Shown here piece after piece: positions 1-9,101 of a stretch of 64,000 nucleotides of DNA (position 1 is its first letter; each line of letters begins with the position of its first letter). The DNA is from Oceanobacillus piezotolerans (GTDB lineage: Bacteria > Bacillota > Bacilli > Bacillales > Amphibacillaceae). The DNA is taken from the NCBI RefSeq assembly GCF_003665065.1, contig NZ_RCHR01000003.1:620001-684000 (forward strand), given 5' to 3'. The position numbers and the translations under genes are program-made. The notes under the pieces were generated by a model. That model worked only from the letters and a program-made list of their open reading frames with translations. It was not told the origin of the DNA and made no database searches.

Positions 1-719
1 CTGTCGCTGCTTTCCAAAGCCATGTGAAGTCCAGTATTGATGAAATTACAAGTCGTAACAAACTGCCGATCTTAGTTGGCGGCAGTGGACTATACATACA
101 AGCTGCACTTTTCGATTATCATTTTTCGGATACGGAAAGAGATAACAGCATCACGAACAGACTACAGGAGCAAGTAGAGGTTGAAGGAATCATGCCTCTG
201 TATAATCGGTTGAAGGAGATTGATCCAGTTCAGGCGGAGAAAATCCATCCAAATAACCATAGACGTGTTATACGTGCCATGGAAATCTATGAAACAACTG
301 GAAAGACGATGACAGAATATCAAGAGGATCAGGCTTTAGAGTCACCTTATCATCTGATCCTTATTGGGTTAGAAATGGAAAGAGAGCTACTATATAAGCG
401 TATAAACAAGCGTGTTAATGACATGATGGACCAGGGTTTATTAGACGAAGTGAAATCCTTATACGAACAAGGGTACAGCAGGTGTCAATCCATGAGAGGA
501 ATTGGATACAAAGAATTTATACCTTATTTTGAGGGGACTCAATCACTGGAAGAATCGATAGATATATTGAAACGCAACTCCAGACGCTTTGCAAAACGGC
601 AGTACACTTGGTTTAGAAATAAAATGGCCATTGACTGGTATGAGGTTACGCCAGAGACACTAGAGAAAAAGTTCCAGATGATTTTAGACGATTTAGCAGG
701 AATTTTGGAAAATAAATAG
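1..719 (+). CDS. miaA: tRNA dimethylallyltransferase MiaA (5' end outside window)
   Basis: Transfers a dimethylallyl group to A37 of tRNAs that read UNN codons; cytosolic. The frame is open from base 3, so about 239 C-terminal residues of a protein usually a little over 300 long are present and the N-terminal P-loop lies upstream. Visible family features are the LPILVGGSGLYIQA block, the HPNNHRRVIRAMEIY stretch and the C-terminal KRQYTWFRN segment. hfq follows 38 bp downstream, the usual Firmicute and proteobacterial order, so the two are probably cotranscribed. Identification is firm; only the start is unseen. Confidence 0.95.
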   Translation, partial: VAAFQSHVKSSIDEITSRNKLPILVGGSGLYIQAALFDYHFSDTERDNSITNRLQEQVEVEGIMPLYNRLKEIDPVQAEKIHPNNHRRVIRAMEIYETTGKTMTEYQEDQALESPYHLILIGLEMERELLYKRINKRVNDMMDQGLLDEVKSLYEQGYSRCQSMRGIGYKEFIPYFEGTQSLEESIDILKRNSRRFAKRQYTWFRNKMAIDWYEVTPETLEKKFQMILDDLAGILENK

Positions 720-757
720 AATGTATTATGTATAGATAGAAAAGAGGAGGAAGCAAT

Positions 758-988
758 ATGGCACAAAATGTGAACATTCAGGACCAATACTTGAACCAGT
801 TAAGAAAGAATCATATCTCCGTTACGGTATTTTTAACAAATGGATTTCAAATAAGAGGTCTAGTGAAGGCCTTTGATAACTTTACGGTACTATTAGAAAC
901 GGAAGGGAAGCAGCAGCTTATCTTCAAGCATGCTATTTCAACTTTCGCACCTTCTAAAAATATAACGCTTGAAAAAGAAAAAGAATAA
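758..988 (+). CDS. hfq: RNA chaperone Hfq
   Basis: Hexameric Sm-like protein that binds small RNAs and mRNAs. The 76-residue product has the typical Firmicute length and carries the Sm1 region ([20 protein letters not shown]) and a degenerate Sm2 with [11 protein letters not shown], where the KH pair of the KHA motif is normal for the family. The ATG follows a strong GAGGAGG ribosome site. It lies directly after miaA and ends in a clear intrinsic terminator. No unusual C-terminal extension is present. Confidence 0.97.
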   Translation: MAQNVNIQDQYLNQLRKNHISVTVFLTNGFQIRGLVKAFDNFTVLLETEGKQQLIFKHAISTFAPSKNITLEKEKE

Positions 989-990
989 AA

Positions 991-1018
991 AAAACGGACG
1001 TTTTTCGTCCGTTTTTTC
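991..1018 (+). terminator. Intrinsic terminator of miaA-hfq
   Basis: Stem ACGGACG / CGTCCGT with a five-T loop, followed by six T residues, begins two bases after the hfq stop codon. Confidence 0.93.
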
Positions 1019-1128
1019 ATGGTGAAAATGGTGTTCCAAATAACTGTTGTAAATAAAAGATAGACACTTCATGTGTAAAATTCAGTATTTGGATCATACC
1101 CCGGAAACACTATAGAATTATGTGCTTG

Positions 1129-1487
1129 ATTTCCGATGCGGACAGTACGCTTTCCGCGGGCAACGTCTCAGCCTCGGGCCAACAGGATGTTGGTCATAAA
1201 GGCGAAGACATAAGGACGTGGCGCTCTTAGCCTTTGTTCCTTCGCACTTCCTGCGGGGTCTTCGCTTGTTGCTTTTCCCGCAGGACAAGGAAGGCTGCGG
1301 CAGCGATACATCGCACGAAGAAAAAGTGGTTTTCTTTTTCGAGGAGTCGACTGCCCTCCGCTCCAATCACTTCGTAAGGGGAGTTGTGTTTCCTCTATAC
1401 ATTGTTAAGATTATGAAGCGCAATTTAGCGGAGGAAATACACGGTCAGCAGCGCCCGCGGAAAGCGTAGTGTATTTCCGCAGCGGTG
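1129..1487. repeat. Compound GC-rich intergenic repeat (two modules, copy 1)
   Basis: The 616-bp gap between hfq and spoVK holds a GC-rich block unlike its AT-rich surroundings. One module (about 1129-1356) begins with a TTTCCGATGCGG stretch and contains TACGCTTTCCGCGGGCAACG, CTGCGGGGTCTTCGCTTG and GTCGACTGCCCTCCGC. A second, shortened module (about 1426-1487) holds GCGGAGGAAATACACGG and GCCCGCGGAAAGCGTAGTG. Both modules recur in the opposite orientation and order at 22663-22966, and the second recurs at 58231-58346. Long reading frames inside it are by-products of high GC. It is probably a non-autonomous mobile repeat or a structured RNA or terminator element. Confidence 0.8.
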
Positions 1488-1604
1488 TTACCCACTATTT
1501 GAATATGGTTAATCCGCATTGAAAGATTTTCGTCTGGCTTCTAGGCGTTTGTCACAAGAATTATCCCTTTTGCGTATACTATCCATGACTGAAGGGGTGA
1601 TGGT

Positions 1605-2546
1605 GTGGAGGCGCAAAGGAACCGACCGAAAAGCGGACAGATCAACATAGTTTTAAATGATAATAAAAGAGTAGCTGCACATAATAAAAAAAAGGTTCAT
1701 TACATGGAACACAATCCATTCAAAGAGATTGATAGTCATTTTTCCGCATTTGTTGGAATGAACAAATTCAAAAAAACGATACAAGAGATATATGCTACTG
1801 CTATCATTAGTCAGAAAAGAAAAGAATCTGGTTTAAAAGCCGGTAATCAAGTACTTCATATGCTTTTTAAAGGAAATCCAGGAACAGGAAAGACGACAGT
1901 AGCCAGGAAACTTGCGAAGCTTTATTTTGACATGAATTTATTATCTAAAGGTCATTTTATTGAAGCAGAAAGAGCAGATTTAGTTGGGGAATACATCGGT
2001 CAAACCGCACAGAAGACAAGGGCCATAATTCAGAAGGCATTGGGCGGTGTTCTATTTATTGATGAAGCTTATTCACTAGCACGTGGTGGAGAGAAAGATT
2101 TTGGAAAAGAAGCAATTGATACCTTGGTGAAGCAAATGGAAGACCATCATAGTGACTTTGTTCTTATTCTTGCCGGTTATCCCTATGAAATGGAACGGTT
2201 CCTTCAATTAAATCCCGGATTAAAATCTCGTTTTCCATTCATCCTTAATTTTGATGATTATGAGGTGGATGAATTAATGGAAATCGCCAAACAAATGGCT
2301 TCTGAAAAAGAATATAACTTAACGAAGGAAGCGGAATGGGAATTAAGAAACCATTTATTTAAGCAGGTACAGGAAGGATCAAGAAATTTTGCCAATGCCA
2401 GATATGTTCGCAATGTGATTGAGCATGCGATTCGTATGCAAGCAGTGAGGCTTTTGGAACGCAATCGATATCATACAGAAGATTTAATTCAGTTAACAGC
2501 TCAAGATCTTCAGATTGATCAATTAACGCGAATTAGTGGACAATAA
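1605..2546 (+). CDS. spoVK: Stage V sporulation AAA+ ATPase SpoVK
   Basis: AAA+ ATPase of the CbbX/SpoVK group, needed for spore maturation in B. subtilis. The 313-residue product matches the family length (about 320). A Walker A GNPGTGKT lies at residues 90-97 and a Walker B VLFIDEAYSL near 149-158; the LVGEYIGQTAQKT and NPGLKSRFP blocks (pore loop and arginine-finger region) are intact. The N-terminal SGQINIVLN stretch is also seen in Bacillus SpoVK, which supports the GTG start behind GAAGGGGTG rather than the internal ATG at 1704. Expression in the mother cell is expected from the family; I did not find a convincing sigma-E or sigma-K promoter. Confidence 0.95.
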   Translation: MEAQRNRPKSGQINIVLNDNKRVAAHNKKKVHYMEHNPFKEIDSHFSAFVGMNKFKKTIQEIYATAIISQKRKESGLKAGNQVLHMLFKGNPGTGKTTVARKLAKLYFDMNLLSKGHFIEAERADLVGEYIGQTAQKTRAIIQKALGGVLFIDEAYSLARGGEKDFGKEAIDTLVKQMEDHHSDFVLILAGYPYEMERFLQLNPGLKSRFPFILNFDDYEVDELMEIAKQMASEKEYNLTKEAEWELRNHLFKQVQEGSRNFANARYVRNVIEHAIRMQAVRLLERNRYHTEDLIQLTAQDLQIDQLTRISGQ

Positions 2547-2560
2547 TAAGAAGAATGATC

Positions 2561-2587
2561 TCTCCAGCAAACCATTATTGCTGGAGA
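2561..2587. other. Perfect 10-bp hairpin between spoVK and hflX
   Basis: TCTCCAGCAA and TTGCTGGAGA pair perfectly around a 7-base loop, 15 bases after the spoVK stop. It lacks a T-run, so it may be a weak terminator or an mRNA-stabilising stem rather than a full terminator. Confidence 0.55.
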
Positions 2588-2609
2588 AATATTGGAAAGA
2601 GGTTAGTAC

Positions 2610-3842
2610 ATGCCCCAAGAAAGAATTTTAGTAATAGCTGTAAAAAAAGCAAATCAACAAGAGGATCGTTTCACAACTTCTCTATCAGAGCTCGTTTCCT
2701 TAGGAAAGACAGCGGGTGGTGAAGTAATAAATGTCATTACCCAAAATCGTAATAAAGTCCATCCTGCAACTTACGTTGGAGAGGGTAAGCTCGAAGAAAT
2801 CAGACAAGCTGCCATCGATGATGAGATTGACTTAGTAATTGCCAATGACGAACTATCCCCAAGTCAATTAAGAAATTTAACCGGCGTGCTAGGTGTACGA
2901 ATCATAGATCGAAGTCAGCTTATTCTAGATATTTTTGCAATGCGTGCAAAAACAAAAGAAGGAAAATTACAAGTAGAGCTGGCTCAATTAGAGTACATGC
3001 TGCCTCGACTAGTCGGGCAAGGTTTGGAGATGTCTCGATTGGGCGCTGGAATAGGAACCAGAGGACCGGGTGAGACAAAATTAGAAAGTGATAGGCGACA
3101 TATCCGTAATCGAATGCTGGATATCAAGCGAAAGCTGCAAGGTGTTATCAAGCAACGTGAACAATATCGAAAGCGCAGGAAAACAAATGAAGTGTTTCAG
3201 ATAGCACTTACTGGGTATACAAATGCTGGCAAATCGACGATATTTAACCGTTTAACTGACAGTGATTCATTGGAAGAGAATCAACTATTTGCAACGCTTG
3301 ATCCATTGACGAGGAAGGTAAGTTTCCCCTCTGGGTTTCATGGACTGTTAACAGATACGGTTGGATTCTTGCAACAGCTTCCTACATCGTTAATTGCTGC
3401 TTTCCGTTCCACTCTGGAAGAAGTCGCAGAGGCAGACTTCTTATTACATGTAGTAGACGGTTCTGACGAAGATCAGATTGAACAGCAGAAGACGGTATTG
3501 AAGCTTCTGGAAGAATTGAATGCAGATACAATACCAATGTTAACCGTTTATAATAAAGCAGATTTAATGGATGAGAAGTTTATTCCAATGAGCCACCCTT
3601 ATATTGTGATAAGTGCTTATGATGAGAGTGATCTTATAAGACTATTGGAAAAAGTGGAAGAGATTTTAAAGGAAGAATGGCAGAAGTATAGAATAAAACT
3701 TGATGCAGATCAAGGAGGGATTCTTTCTCGTCTGGAACACGGTACGATAATAAAAGAAAAATCATTTGATGAAGAGTCCAATCAATACATTGTTGCAGGT
3801 TACATGAAGGATGAGCATCCTTTATCCTATTTACTAAAATAG
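2610..3842 (+). CDS. hflX: Ribosome-associated GTPase HflX
   Basis: GTPase that binds the 50S subunit and rescues or splits stalled ribosomes. The 410-residue protein has the N-terminal HflX domain including YVGEGKLEEI, the glycine-rich linker GAGIGTRGPGETKLE (about 146-159), then the G domain: G1 GYTNAGKST (202-210), G3 DTVGF and G4 NKAD. It is the B. subtilis ynbA equivalent and sits in the conserved spoVK-hflX-ynbB order. Start is ATG 19 bp after the hairpin that follows spoVK, with a GAAAGAGG ribosome site. Confidence 0.96.
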   Translation: MPQERILVIAVKKANQQEDRFTTSLSELVSLGKTAGGEVINVITQNRNKVHPATYVGEGKLEEIRQAAIDDEIDLVIANDELSPSQLRNLTGVLGVRIIDRSQLILDIFAMRAKTKEGKLQVELAQLEYMLPRLVGQGLEMSRLGAGIGTRGPGETKLESDRRHIRNRMLDIKRKLQGVIKQREQYRKRRKTNEVFQIALTGYTNAGKSTIFNRLTDSDSLEENQLFATLDPLTRKVSFPSGFHGLLTDTVGFLQQLPTSLIAAFRSTLEEVAEADFLLHVVDGSDEDQIEQQKTVLKLLEELNADTIPMLTVYNKADLMDEKFIPMSHPYIVISAYDESDLIRLLEKVEEILKEEWQKYRIKLDADQGGILSRLEHGTIIKEKSFDEESNQYIVAGYMKDEHPLSYLLK

Positions 3843-3895
3843 TATTTAAAAAAACAAAGAACAGCTATGTAGAGCTTAAGGGAGTATAGAGAATC

Positions 3896-5143
3896 ATGTT
3901 AGAAGAATTGATAATTAAAGCAGAAGCAGACAGTAGAGAAATACATCAGAAAATCAATACGATCGTGGAGCGGAACCAAAAACGTGTTCTAGAAGCATTT
4001 ATACACAACAGGGTGAGTGACAGTCATTTTCAATCCACCAGTGGGTATGGCTACGATGATTTAGGACGTGAAACTTTAGAGGCTGTATATGCAGAGGTAT
4101 TTGGTGGGGAAGACGCGCTAGTAAGACCGCAAATTGTATCAGGTACACATGCGATTACGACTGCACTTTTCGGATTGCTGCGACCTGAAGATGAACTAAT
4201 GTATATTACTGGCAAACCTTATGATACTTTGGAGGAAGTAATCGGGATAAGAGGGGACAGTGAGGGATCACTAGCGGATTATCATGTTTCATATAAACAA
4301 GTCGAATTAACTGAAAAAGGTACCATTGATATAAACAAAGTACTTCAAAGTGTCTCAACGAAAACGAAGGTTATTGGCATCCAGCGTTCCAAGGGCTATG
4401 ATGATCGGCCTTCTATTACTATTAATGAATTACGTGAAGTGATAGCTAGCATTAAACAAAACTTTCCAGATATGATTATTTTTGTTGATAACTGTTATGG
4501 TGAATTTGTAGAAGAGCAAGAACCACTTCATATAGGAGCGGATATTATTGCTGGGTCATTAATTAAAAATCCTGGTGGTGGAATCGTTCGTGCTGGTGGC
4601 TACATTGCAGGTAGAAGAGATCTTATAGCTATGTGTGCCAACCGTCTGACTGCTCCAGGACTTGGAAAAGAAACGGGAGCAACATTCAATATGCTTCAGG
4701 AAATGTTTCAAGGATTTTTCCTTGCACCCCATGTAGTAGGAGAGGCGCTGAAGGGTGCTGTGTTTACTGCTCGTTTTCTAGAACTAGTAGGATTTCAAAC
4801 AAAACCGCATTATCAAGCAAAGAGAACGGATTTGATACAATCTGTTACATTCCAAGAGGCAGATCAGATGGTTGCCTTTTGTCAAGCTGTTCAGAGATAT
4901 TCACCAGTGAATTCATATGTTACACCATACCCAAGTGAAATGCCTGGTTATGAAGACAAAGTTATTATGGCTGCAGGTACATTTATTCAAGGGTCGAGTA
5001 TTGAGTTATCTGCAGATGGACCAATTCGCAGTCCCTATACAGCATTTGTTCAAGGTGGATTGACGTATGCTCATGTGAAAATTGCGCTCATAGAATCTGT
5101 GAAATCGTTGCAGCAAAAGGGTTTACTGGCCCTAGAAAAATAA
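3896..5143 (+). CDS. ynbB: PLP-dependent lyase-like protein YnbB (aluminium resistance / methionine gamma-lyase-like family)
   Basis: Fold-type I PLP enzyme of the family called methionine gamma-lyase-like or aluminium-resistance protein; the physiological substrate is not known. The 415-residue length is typical. The cofactor-binding block VDNCYGEF is at about 197-204 and the likely Schiff-base lysine is K224 in GSLIKNPGGG. The N-terminal FQSTSGYGYDDLGRE motif is characteristic. It lies between hflX and glnR as in B. subtilis. The stop codon is followed at once by the GlnR operator of glnRA. Confidence 0.9.
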   Translation: MLEELIIKAEADSREIHQKINTIVERNQKRVLEAFIHNRVSDSHFQSTSGYGYDDLGRETLEAVYAEVFGGEDALVRPQIVSGTHAITTALFGLLRPEDELMYITGKPYDTLEEVIGIRGDSEGSLADYHVSYKQVELTEKGTIDINKVLQSVSTKTKVIGIQRSKGYDDRPSITINELREVIASIKQNFPDMIIFVDNCYGEFVEEQEPLHIGADIIAGSLIKNPGGGIVRAGGYIAGRRDLIAMCANRLTAPGLGKETGATFNMLQEMFQGFFLAPHVVGEALKGAVFTARFLELVGFQTKPHYQAKRTDLIQSVTFQEADQMVAFCQAVQRYSPVNSYVTPYPSEMPGYEDKVIMAAGTFIQGSSIELSADGPIRSPYTAFVQGGLTYAHVKIALIESVKSLQQKGLLALEK

Positions 5144-5144
5144 A

Positions 5145-5161
5145 TGTTAGGAAACCTAACA
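5145..5161. promoter_or_regulatory. GlnR/TnrA operator 1 of glnRA
   Basis: TGTTAGGAAACCTAACA fits the GlnR/TnrA consensus TGTNA-N7-TNACA perfectly and is fully palindromic at its ends. It lies just upstream of the -35 box, the position of the distal operator in the B. subtilis glnRA promoter. Confidence 0.9.
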
Positions 5162-5166
5162 TTTAT

Positions 5167-5195
5167 TTGACATGAAACCTTACATAAAATATAAT
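5167..5195 (+). promoter_or_regulatory. SigA promoter of glnRA with GlnR operator 2 over the -35
   Basis: A consensus promoter is readable: TTGACA (5167-5172), 17-bp spacer, TATAAT (5190-5195). A second GlnR-type box, TGACATGAAACCTTACA (5168-5184), covers the -35 and spacer. GlnR bound at both sites would be expected to block polymerase under nitrogen excess, as in B. subtilis. Confidence 0.92.
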
Positions 5196-5225
5196 AAATT
5201 TGTAATTACTTAGGGGGTTATCTTT

Positions 5226-5627
5226 TTGACTGATAAAGAACGTCGTTCGATGCCCTTATTCTCTATAGGGATAGTAATTAAATTAACAGAACTAACTGCA
5301 AGACAAATTAGGTATTATGAAGAGCACGGTTTAGTTTTTCCTGAACGCACTTCTGGCAACCAGCGATTGTTTTCTTTTAATGATGTTGATAGGTTACTAG
5401 AAATTAAGGATTATTTGGATAAAGGATTGAATTTAGCTGGGATTAAACTTTTGTTAGAAGAATCAAAGGAAAAAGCTAAAGAAAAAAGCGAAGAAAAGAA
5501 GACATCATCCCCATTAACGGACAAAGAATTAAGAACGATCCTAAGAAACGAATTAAGTCATCCTACGAGGCACGGACAAGCGAATCTTAGGCAAGGGGAG
5601 CTGTCTAGGTTTTTTGTGAAGCATTAA
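5226..5627 (+). CDS. glnR: Glutamine synthetase repressor GlnR (MerR family)
   Basis: MerR-type repressor that senses nitrogen sufficiency through feedback-inhibited glutamine synthetase and represses glnRA. It has 133 residues, the usual length. The winged-helix DNA-binding domain spans about 10-80 (IKLTELTARQIRYYEEHGL, then NQRLFSFNDVDRL). The C-terminal tail is lysine- and glutamate-rich, ending SRFFVKH, in line with the GS-sensing tail of the family. Start is TTG behind TTAGGGGG. It sits immediately downstream of two GlnR boxes and 60 bp before glnA, so it is autoregulated in an operon with its partner enzyme. Confidence 0.96.
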   Translation: MTDKERRSMPLFSIGIVIKLTELTARQIRYYEEHGLVFPERTSGNQRLFSFNDVDRLLEIKDYLDKGLNLAGIKLLLEESKEKAKEKSEEKKTSSPLTDKELRTILRNELSHPTRHGQANLRQGELSRFFVKH

Positions 5628-5687
5628 AGGGTATATGTAGACCATGTATACTCTTTATTTATTTTTAATCTTTTAGGAGGAAAGTTA

Positions 5688-7022
5688 ATGCCGAAATATA
5701 CCAGAGAAGAAGTGGTAGAACAAATCAAGGAAAACAATGTTAAATTTATTCGTTTGCAATTTACTGATATGTTGGGAACGATTAAGAATGTGGAAATCCC
5801 GGTTAGTCAGTTAGACAAAGCCTTAGACAATAAAATGATGTTTGACGGTTCTTCTATTGAAGGATTTGTACGTATTGAAGAATCAGACATGTACTTATAT
5901 CCGGATTTAGACAGTTTTGTGGTTTTTCCATGGACGTCTGAAAAAGGAAAAGTAGCACGTTTTATTTGTGATATTTACATGCCAGATGGAAATCCGTTCG
6001 AAGGTGATCCGCGTTATATCCTTAAGAGAAATCTTCAAAGAATGGAAGAGCTTGGTTTTGATACGTTTAATATTGGGGCGGAGCCAGAATTTTTCCTATT
6101 CAAATTAGATGAAAATGGAGCTCCCTCTTTAGAACTAAATGACCAAGGTGGATACTTTGATTTAGCGCCAACAGATCTCGGTGAAAATTGCCGTAGAGAT
6201 ATCGTGCTTGAATTAGAAGAGATGGGCTTTGAAATTGAAGCTTCTCATCATGAGGTTGCTCCTGGTCAACATGAGATTGACTTTAAATATTCGAACGCAT
6301 TAAAGCATGCAGATGATATTCAAACATTTAAACTAGTTGTAAAAACGATTGCCAGAAAACATAACTTACACGCAACATTCATGCCAAAACCACTTTTCGG
6401 TGTAAATGGTTCAGGAATGCACGTGAATATGTCTTTATTCAGTAGAGGAGAGAATGCCTTTTTTGATCCAAATGGGGACTTGCAATTAAGTGAAACTGCT
6501 TATCAATTCCTTGCTGGGGTAATGAAACATTCAACTAACTTTACTGCTGTGACCAACCCAACCGTCAACTCATATAAGCGTTTGGTACCTGGCTATGAAG
6601 CACCTTCTTATGTTGCCTGGTCTGCTTCCAACAGAAGTCCATTAATGCGTATTCCGAATTCTAGAGGATTAGGTACTCGATTGGAAGCTCGAAGCGTAGA
6701 TCCGACTGCAAATCCATATATGGCTTTAGCTGTCATCTTGGCTGCAGGACTAGATGGGATCGAGAATAAACTAACCCCGCCAGCAGCAGTGGACAGAAAT
6801 ATTTATGTCATGACGAAAGAAGAGCGAGAAGAAGAAGGTATTAAGGACTTGCCAGCAACTCTCGCAACTGCCTTAGAACTATTGAAGCAGGATGAAGTCA
6901 TTATTAATGCGCTTGGTGAGCATTTATTCGAGCATTTCATAGAAGCAAAAGAAATTGAATGGGATATGTTTAGAACCCAAGTTCACCCCTGGGAAAGAGA
7001 GCAATATATGTCTATATATTAA
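5688..7022 (+). CDS. glnA: Type I-alpha glutamine synthetase
   Basis: Makes glutamine from glutamate, ammonia and ATP; a cytosolic dodecamer. The 444 residues match the GSI-alpha class (no adenylylation insert). Family blocks seen are [10 protein letters not shown] (51-60), the Arg62 position linked to feedback inhibition in B. subtilis, [25 protein letters not shown], and [17 protein letters not shown]. Cotranscribed with glnR from the GlnR-controlled promoter. The inhibited enzyme also acts as corepressor and TnrA trap in Bacillus. The start has a strong AGGAGG. Confidence 0.98.
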   Translation: MPKYTREEVVEQIKENNVKFIRLQFTDMLGTIKNVEIPVSQLDKALDNKMMFDGSSIEGFVRIEESDMYLYPDLDSFVVFPWTSEKGKVARFICDIYMPDGNPFEGDPRYILKRNLQRMEELGFDTFNIGAEPEFFLFKLDENGAPSLELNDQGGYFDLAPTDLGENCRRDIVLELEEMGFEIEASHHEVAPGQHEIDFKYSNALKHADDIQTFKLVVKTIARKHNLHATFMPKPLFGVNGSGMHVNMSLFSRGENAFFDPNGDLQLSETAYQFLAGVMKHSTNFTAVTNPTVNSYKRLVPGYEAPSYVAWSASNRSPLMRIPNSRGLGTRLEARSVDPTANPYMALAVILAAGLDGIENKLTPPAAVDRNIYVMTKEEREEEGIKDLPATLATALELLKQDEVIINALGEHLFEHFIEAKEIEWDMFRTQVHPWEREQYMSIY

Positions 7023-7026
7023 TAAT

Positions 7027-7066
7027 AATAATAGGAGTAAAAGCCAACGCTTTTACTCCTATTATT
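7027..7066 (+). terminator. Long hairpin terminator after glnA
   Basis: A perfect 17-bp inverted repeat (7027-7043 with 7050-7066) around a CCAACG loop starts just after the glnA stop. The T-run is poor but the stem is strong, and a second terminator follows. Confidence 0.8.
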
Positions 7067-7074
7067 ATCTATAT

Positions 7075-7108
7075 AAAAATGGAGGCTAAAGCGATAGCCT
7101 CCATTTTT
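7075..7108. terminator. Bidirectional terminator between glnA and lexA
   Basis: AAAAATGGAGGCTA pairs with TAGCCTCCATTTTT; A- and T-runs flank the stem on both sides, so it can serve both convergent genes. It touches the last codon of lexA. Confidence 0.88.
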
Positions 7109-7730
7109 AATGAATATTTCGATATAAACCTATTACTTTTCCGAGTATCATTACATTTTGATAGATAAGGGGTTCCATTGTTGCGTTTTCCGGCTGTAAT
7201 CTAATATGTCCCTTTTCTTTAAAGAAACGTTTTACGGTTGCTTCATTGTCTTCTGTCATCGCGACAACGATATCCCCGTTATTTGCAGTGTTCTGTTGTT
7301 TTACGATTACCATATCCTTATCTAGTATTCCTGCTTCTATCATACTTTCTCCATCAATAACCAACACAAACAAGTTATCATCAGTGCCAGCATGTGAGCT
7401 TGGAACTGGTACATATTCTTCAATATTCTCAACAGCTGTAATAGGGATACCAGCTGTTACTTTCCCTATCACTGGCGCATAGCGTGCTTCATCTTTTGGA
7501 ATATTGCTCTCCCCATCCATATCTAATATTTCAATTGCTCTTGGCTTAGTGGGGTCCCTGCGGATATATCCTTTATTTTCCAGCCTTTCCAGATGACCGT
7601 GTACCGTAGAACTGGATGCAAGTCCAACTGCTAAAGCAATTTCACGAACGGAAGGTGGATAGCCTTTAGTTTTTACTTCATCTTTTATAAAATCTAGTAT
7701 CATTTGTTGTCTATTTGAAAGCTTTGTCAT
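7107..7730 (-). CDS. lexA: SOS repressor LexA
   Basis: Represses the SOS regulon and self-cleaves on activated RecA. The 207 residues carry an N-terminal winged helix ([24 protein letters not shown] at about 27-50, shown here as one helix-turn-helix region), the Ala93-Gly94 scissile bond in VTAGIP, and the catalytic Ser129 in DGESM and Lys167 in ATVKRF, so it should be fully autocleavable. It is divergent from a small SOS operon, and three LexA-type boxes lie in the shared gap. Confidence 0.97.
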   Translation of the reverse strand: MTKLSNRQQMILDFIKDEVKTKGYPPSVREIALAVGLASSSTVHGHLERLENKGYIRRDPTKPRAIEILDMDGESNIPKDEARYAPVIGKVTAGIPITAVENIEEYVPVPSSHAGTDDNLFVLVIDGESMIEAGILDKDMVIVKQQNTANNGDIVVAMTEDNEATVKRFFKEKGHIRLQPENATMEPLIYQNVMILGKVIGLYRNIH

Positions 7731-7791
7731 CTATTAAACACCTCGCGCATAGGATTTATTAATGATAGTTTACCATTTTATTGAAAGAGAA

Positions 7792-7867
7792 GCAAACATT
7801 CGTTCTGAAAATCACTTGACAAGACCATATGTTCGTGAGATACTGGATTCAATCGAACAGAGGTTCT
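7792..7867. promoter_or_regulatory. LexA (SOS) boxes and promoter between lexA and the 31-aa peptide
   Basis: A good Bacillus SOS box, CGAACAGAGGTTC, is at 7854-7866, and two weaker relatives are visible near 7792 (AAACATTCGTTC) and 7824 (GACCATATGTTCG). A SigA promoter TTGACA (7816-7821), 17-bp spacer, GATACT (7839-7844) reads rightward; one box lies in its spacer and one just downstream. The arrangement predicts LexA repression of the rightward operon and probably of lexA itself. Confidence 0.85.
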
Positions 7868-7892
7868 GTTATTGGGAAAGGGAGGGCTTTGC

Positions 7893-7988
7893 ATGTTTGG
7901 GAAGTTAACAAAAACGGATATGTTTTATTTAGTGACATTTGGACTCACTTTAGCATTTTTATATTTTTCTATGATTATTAGTGGTTAA
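7893..7988 (+). CDS. 31-aa single-pass membrane peptide, SOS controlled, in the yneA/sosA position
   Basis: ATG at 7893 behind GGGAGGG (spacing about 6) opens a 31-codon frame ending TAA at 7986-7988. The peptide begins MFGKLTKTDMFYL and is otherwise hydrophobic and aromatic, enough for one membrane helix (about 10-29). In B. subtilis and Staphylococcus this slot beside lexA encodes an SOS-induced division inhibitor (YneA with LysM, or SosA) whose active part includes the membrane segment. Here there is no LysM or extracellular domain. Its position behind a LexA-controlled promoter and ahead of yneB suggests the same role, but that is inference. Confidence 0.65.
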   Translation: MFGKLTKTDMFYLVTFGLTLAFLYFSMIISG

Positions 7989-8645
<657 letters not shown>

Positions 8646-8668
8646 ATTGTTTTACATACAATAGTAAC

Positions 8669-8708
8669 ATTTAAAAGCAAGAACAGACTTTAAGTTCTTG
8701 CTTTTAAA
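8669..8708. terminator. Strong hairpin between yneB and ynzC
   Basis: ATTTAAAAGCAAGAAC pairs perfectly with GTTCTTGCTTTTAAAT (16 bp, 8-base loop). It may partly end transcription of the SOS operon before ynzC or serve both strands. Confidence 0.7.
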
Positions 8709-8742
8709 TTGTATAGAATACTTTTTAGGAAGGATAATAAGC

Positions 8743-8976
8743 ATGCTTTCAAAGGATAGATTGAATCGAATTAATGAGTTAGCGAGAAAATCTAAAGCGG
8801 GTAGTCTTACCGAAGAAGAAAAAGTGGAACAGAAAGAATTGCGGGAAGAATATTTAAAAAATGTAAGAAAATCCTTTAAGAATCATCTAAAGTCGATGAC
8901 GGTAATAGACCCGCGCGGTAATGATGTAACACCTGAGAAATTAAGACAATATCAGAATAGAAATAAAAAACACTAA
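8743..8976 (+). CDS. ynzC: DUF896 protein YnzC
   Basis: A 77-residue helical hairpin protein of the UPF0291/DUF896 family, third gene of the SOS-induced yneA-yneB-ynzC operon in B. subtilis; molecular role unknown. Charged helices ([33 protein letters not shown]) and the family tail [14 protein letters not shown] are clear. ATG 8743 is chosen because AGGAAGG lies before it and the length then equals B. subtilis YnzC; an upstream TTG at 8698 lies inside the hairpin. Confidence 0.93.
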   Translation: MLSKDRLNRINELARKSKAGSLTEEEKVEQKELREEYLKNVRKSFKNHLKSMTVIDPRGNDVTPEKLRQYQNRNKKH

Positions 8977-9061
8977 AGTTAGATAAAAATTCAATTTTCT
9001 ATTAGTTTAATCATCAAACAAATTTACTTGTAGCAAATCGAGTTTCCGTATAGAATAAGAA

Positions 9062-9079
9062 AAGGATATAATTATCCTT
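9062..9079. promoter_or_regulatory. Small palindrome just upstream of the tkt ribosome site
   Basis: AAGGATA-TAAT-TATCCTT is a 7-bp inverted repeat ending about 10 bases before the GAAAGGAG ribosome site of tkt. It could be a protein operator or a short leader hairpin; no family was recognised. Confidence 0.35.
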
Positions 9080-9101
9080 ACATAGAGAAAGGAGTAATCA
9101 A

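Noticed and set aside
1118..1469. Two overlapping frames of about 82 codons on opposite strands
   Set aside because: Both lie wholly inside the GC-rich repeat, lack ribosome sites and have irregular composition.
4633..4938. 101-codon frame inside ynbB
   Set aside because: Shadow of ynbB in another phase, with Cys/Ser-rich implausible composition.
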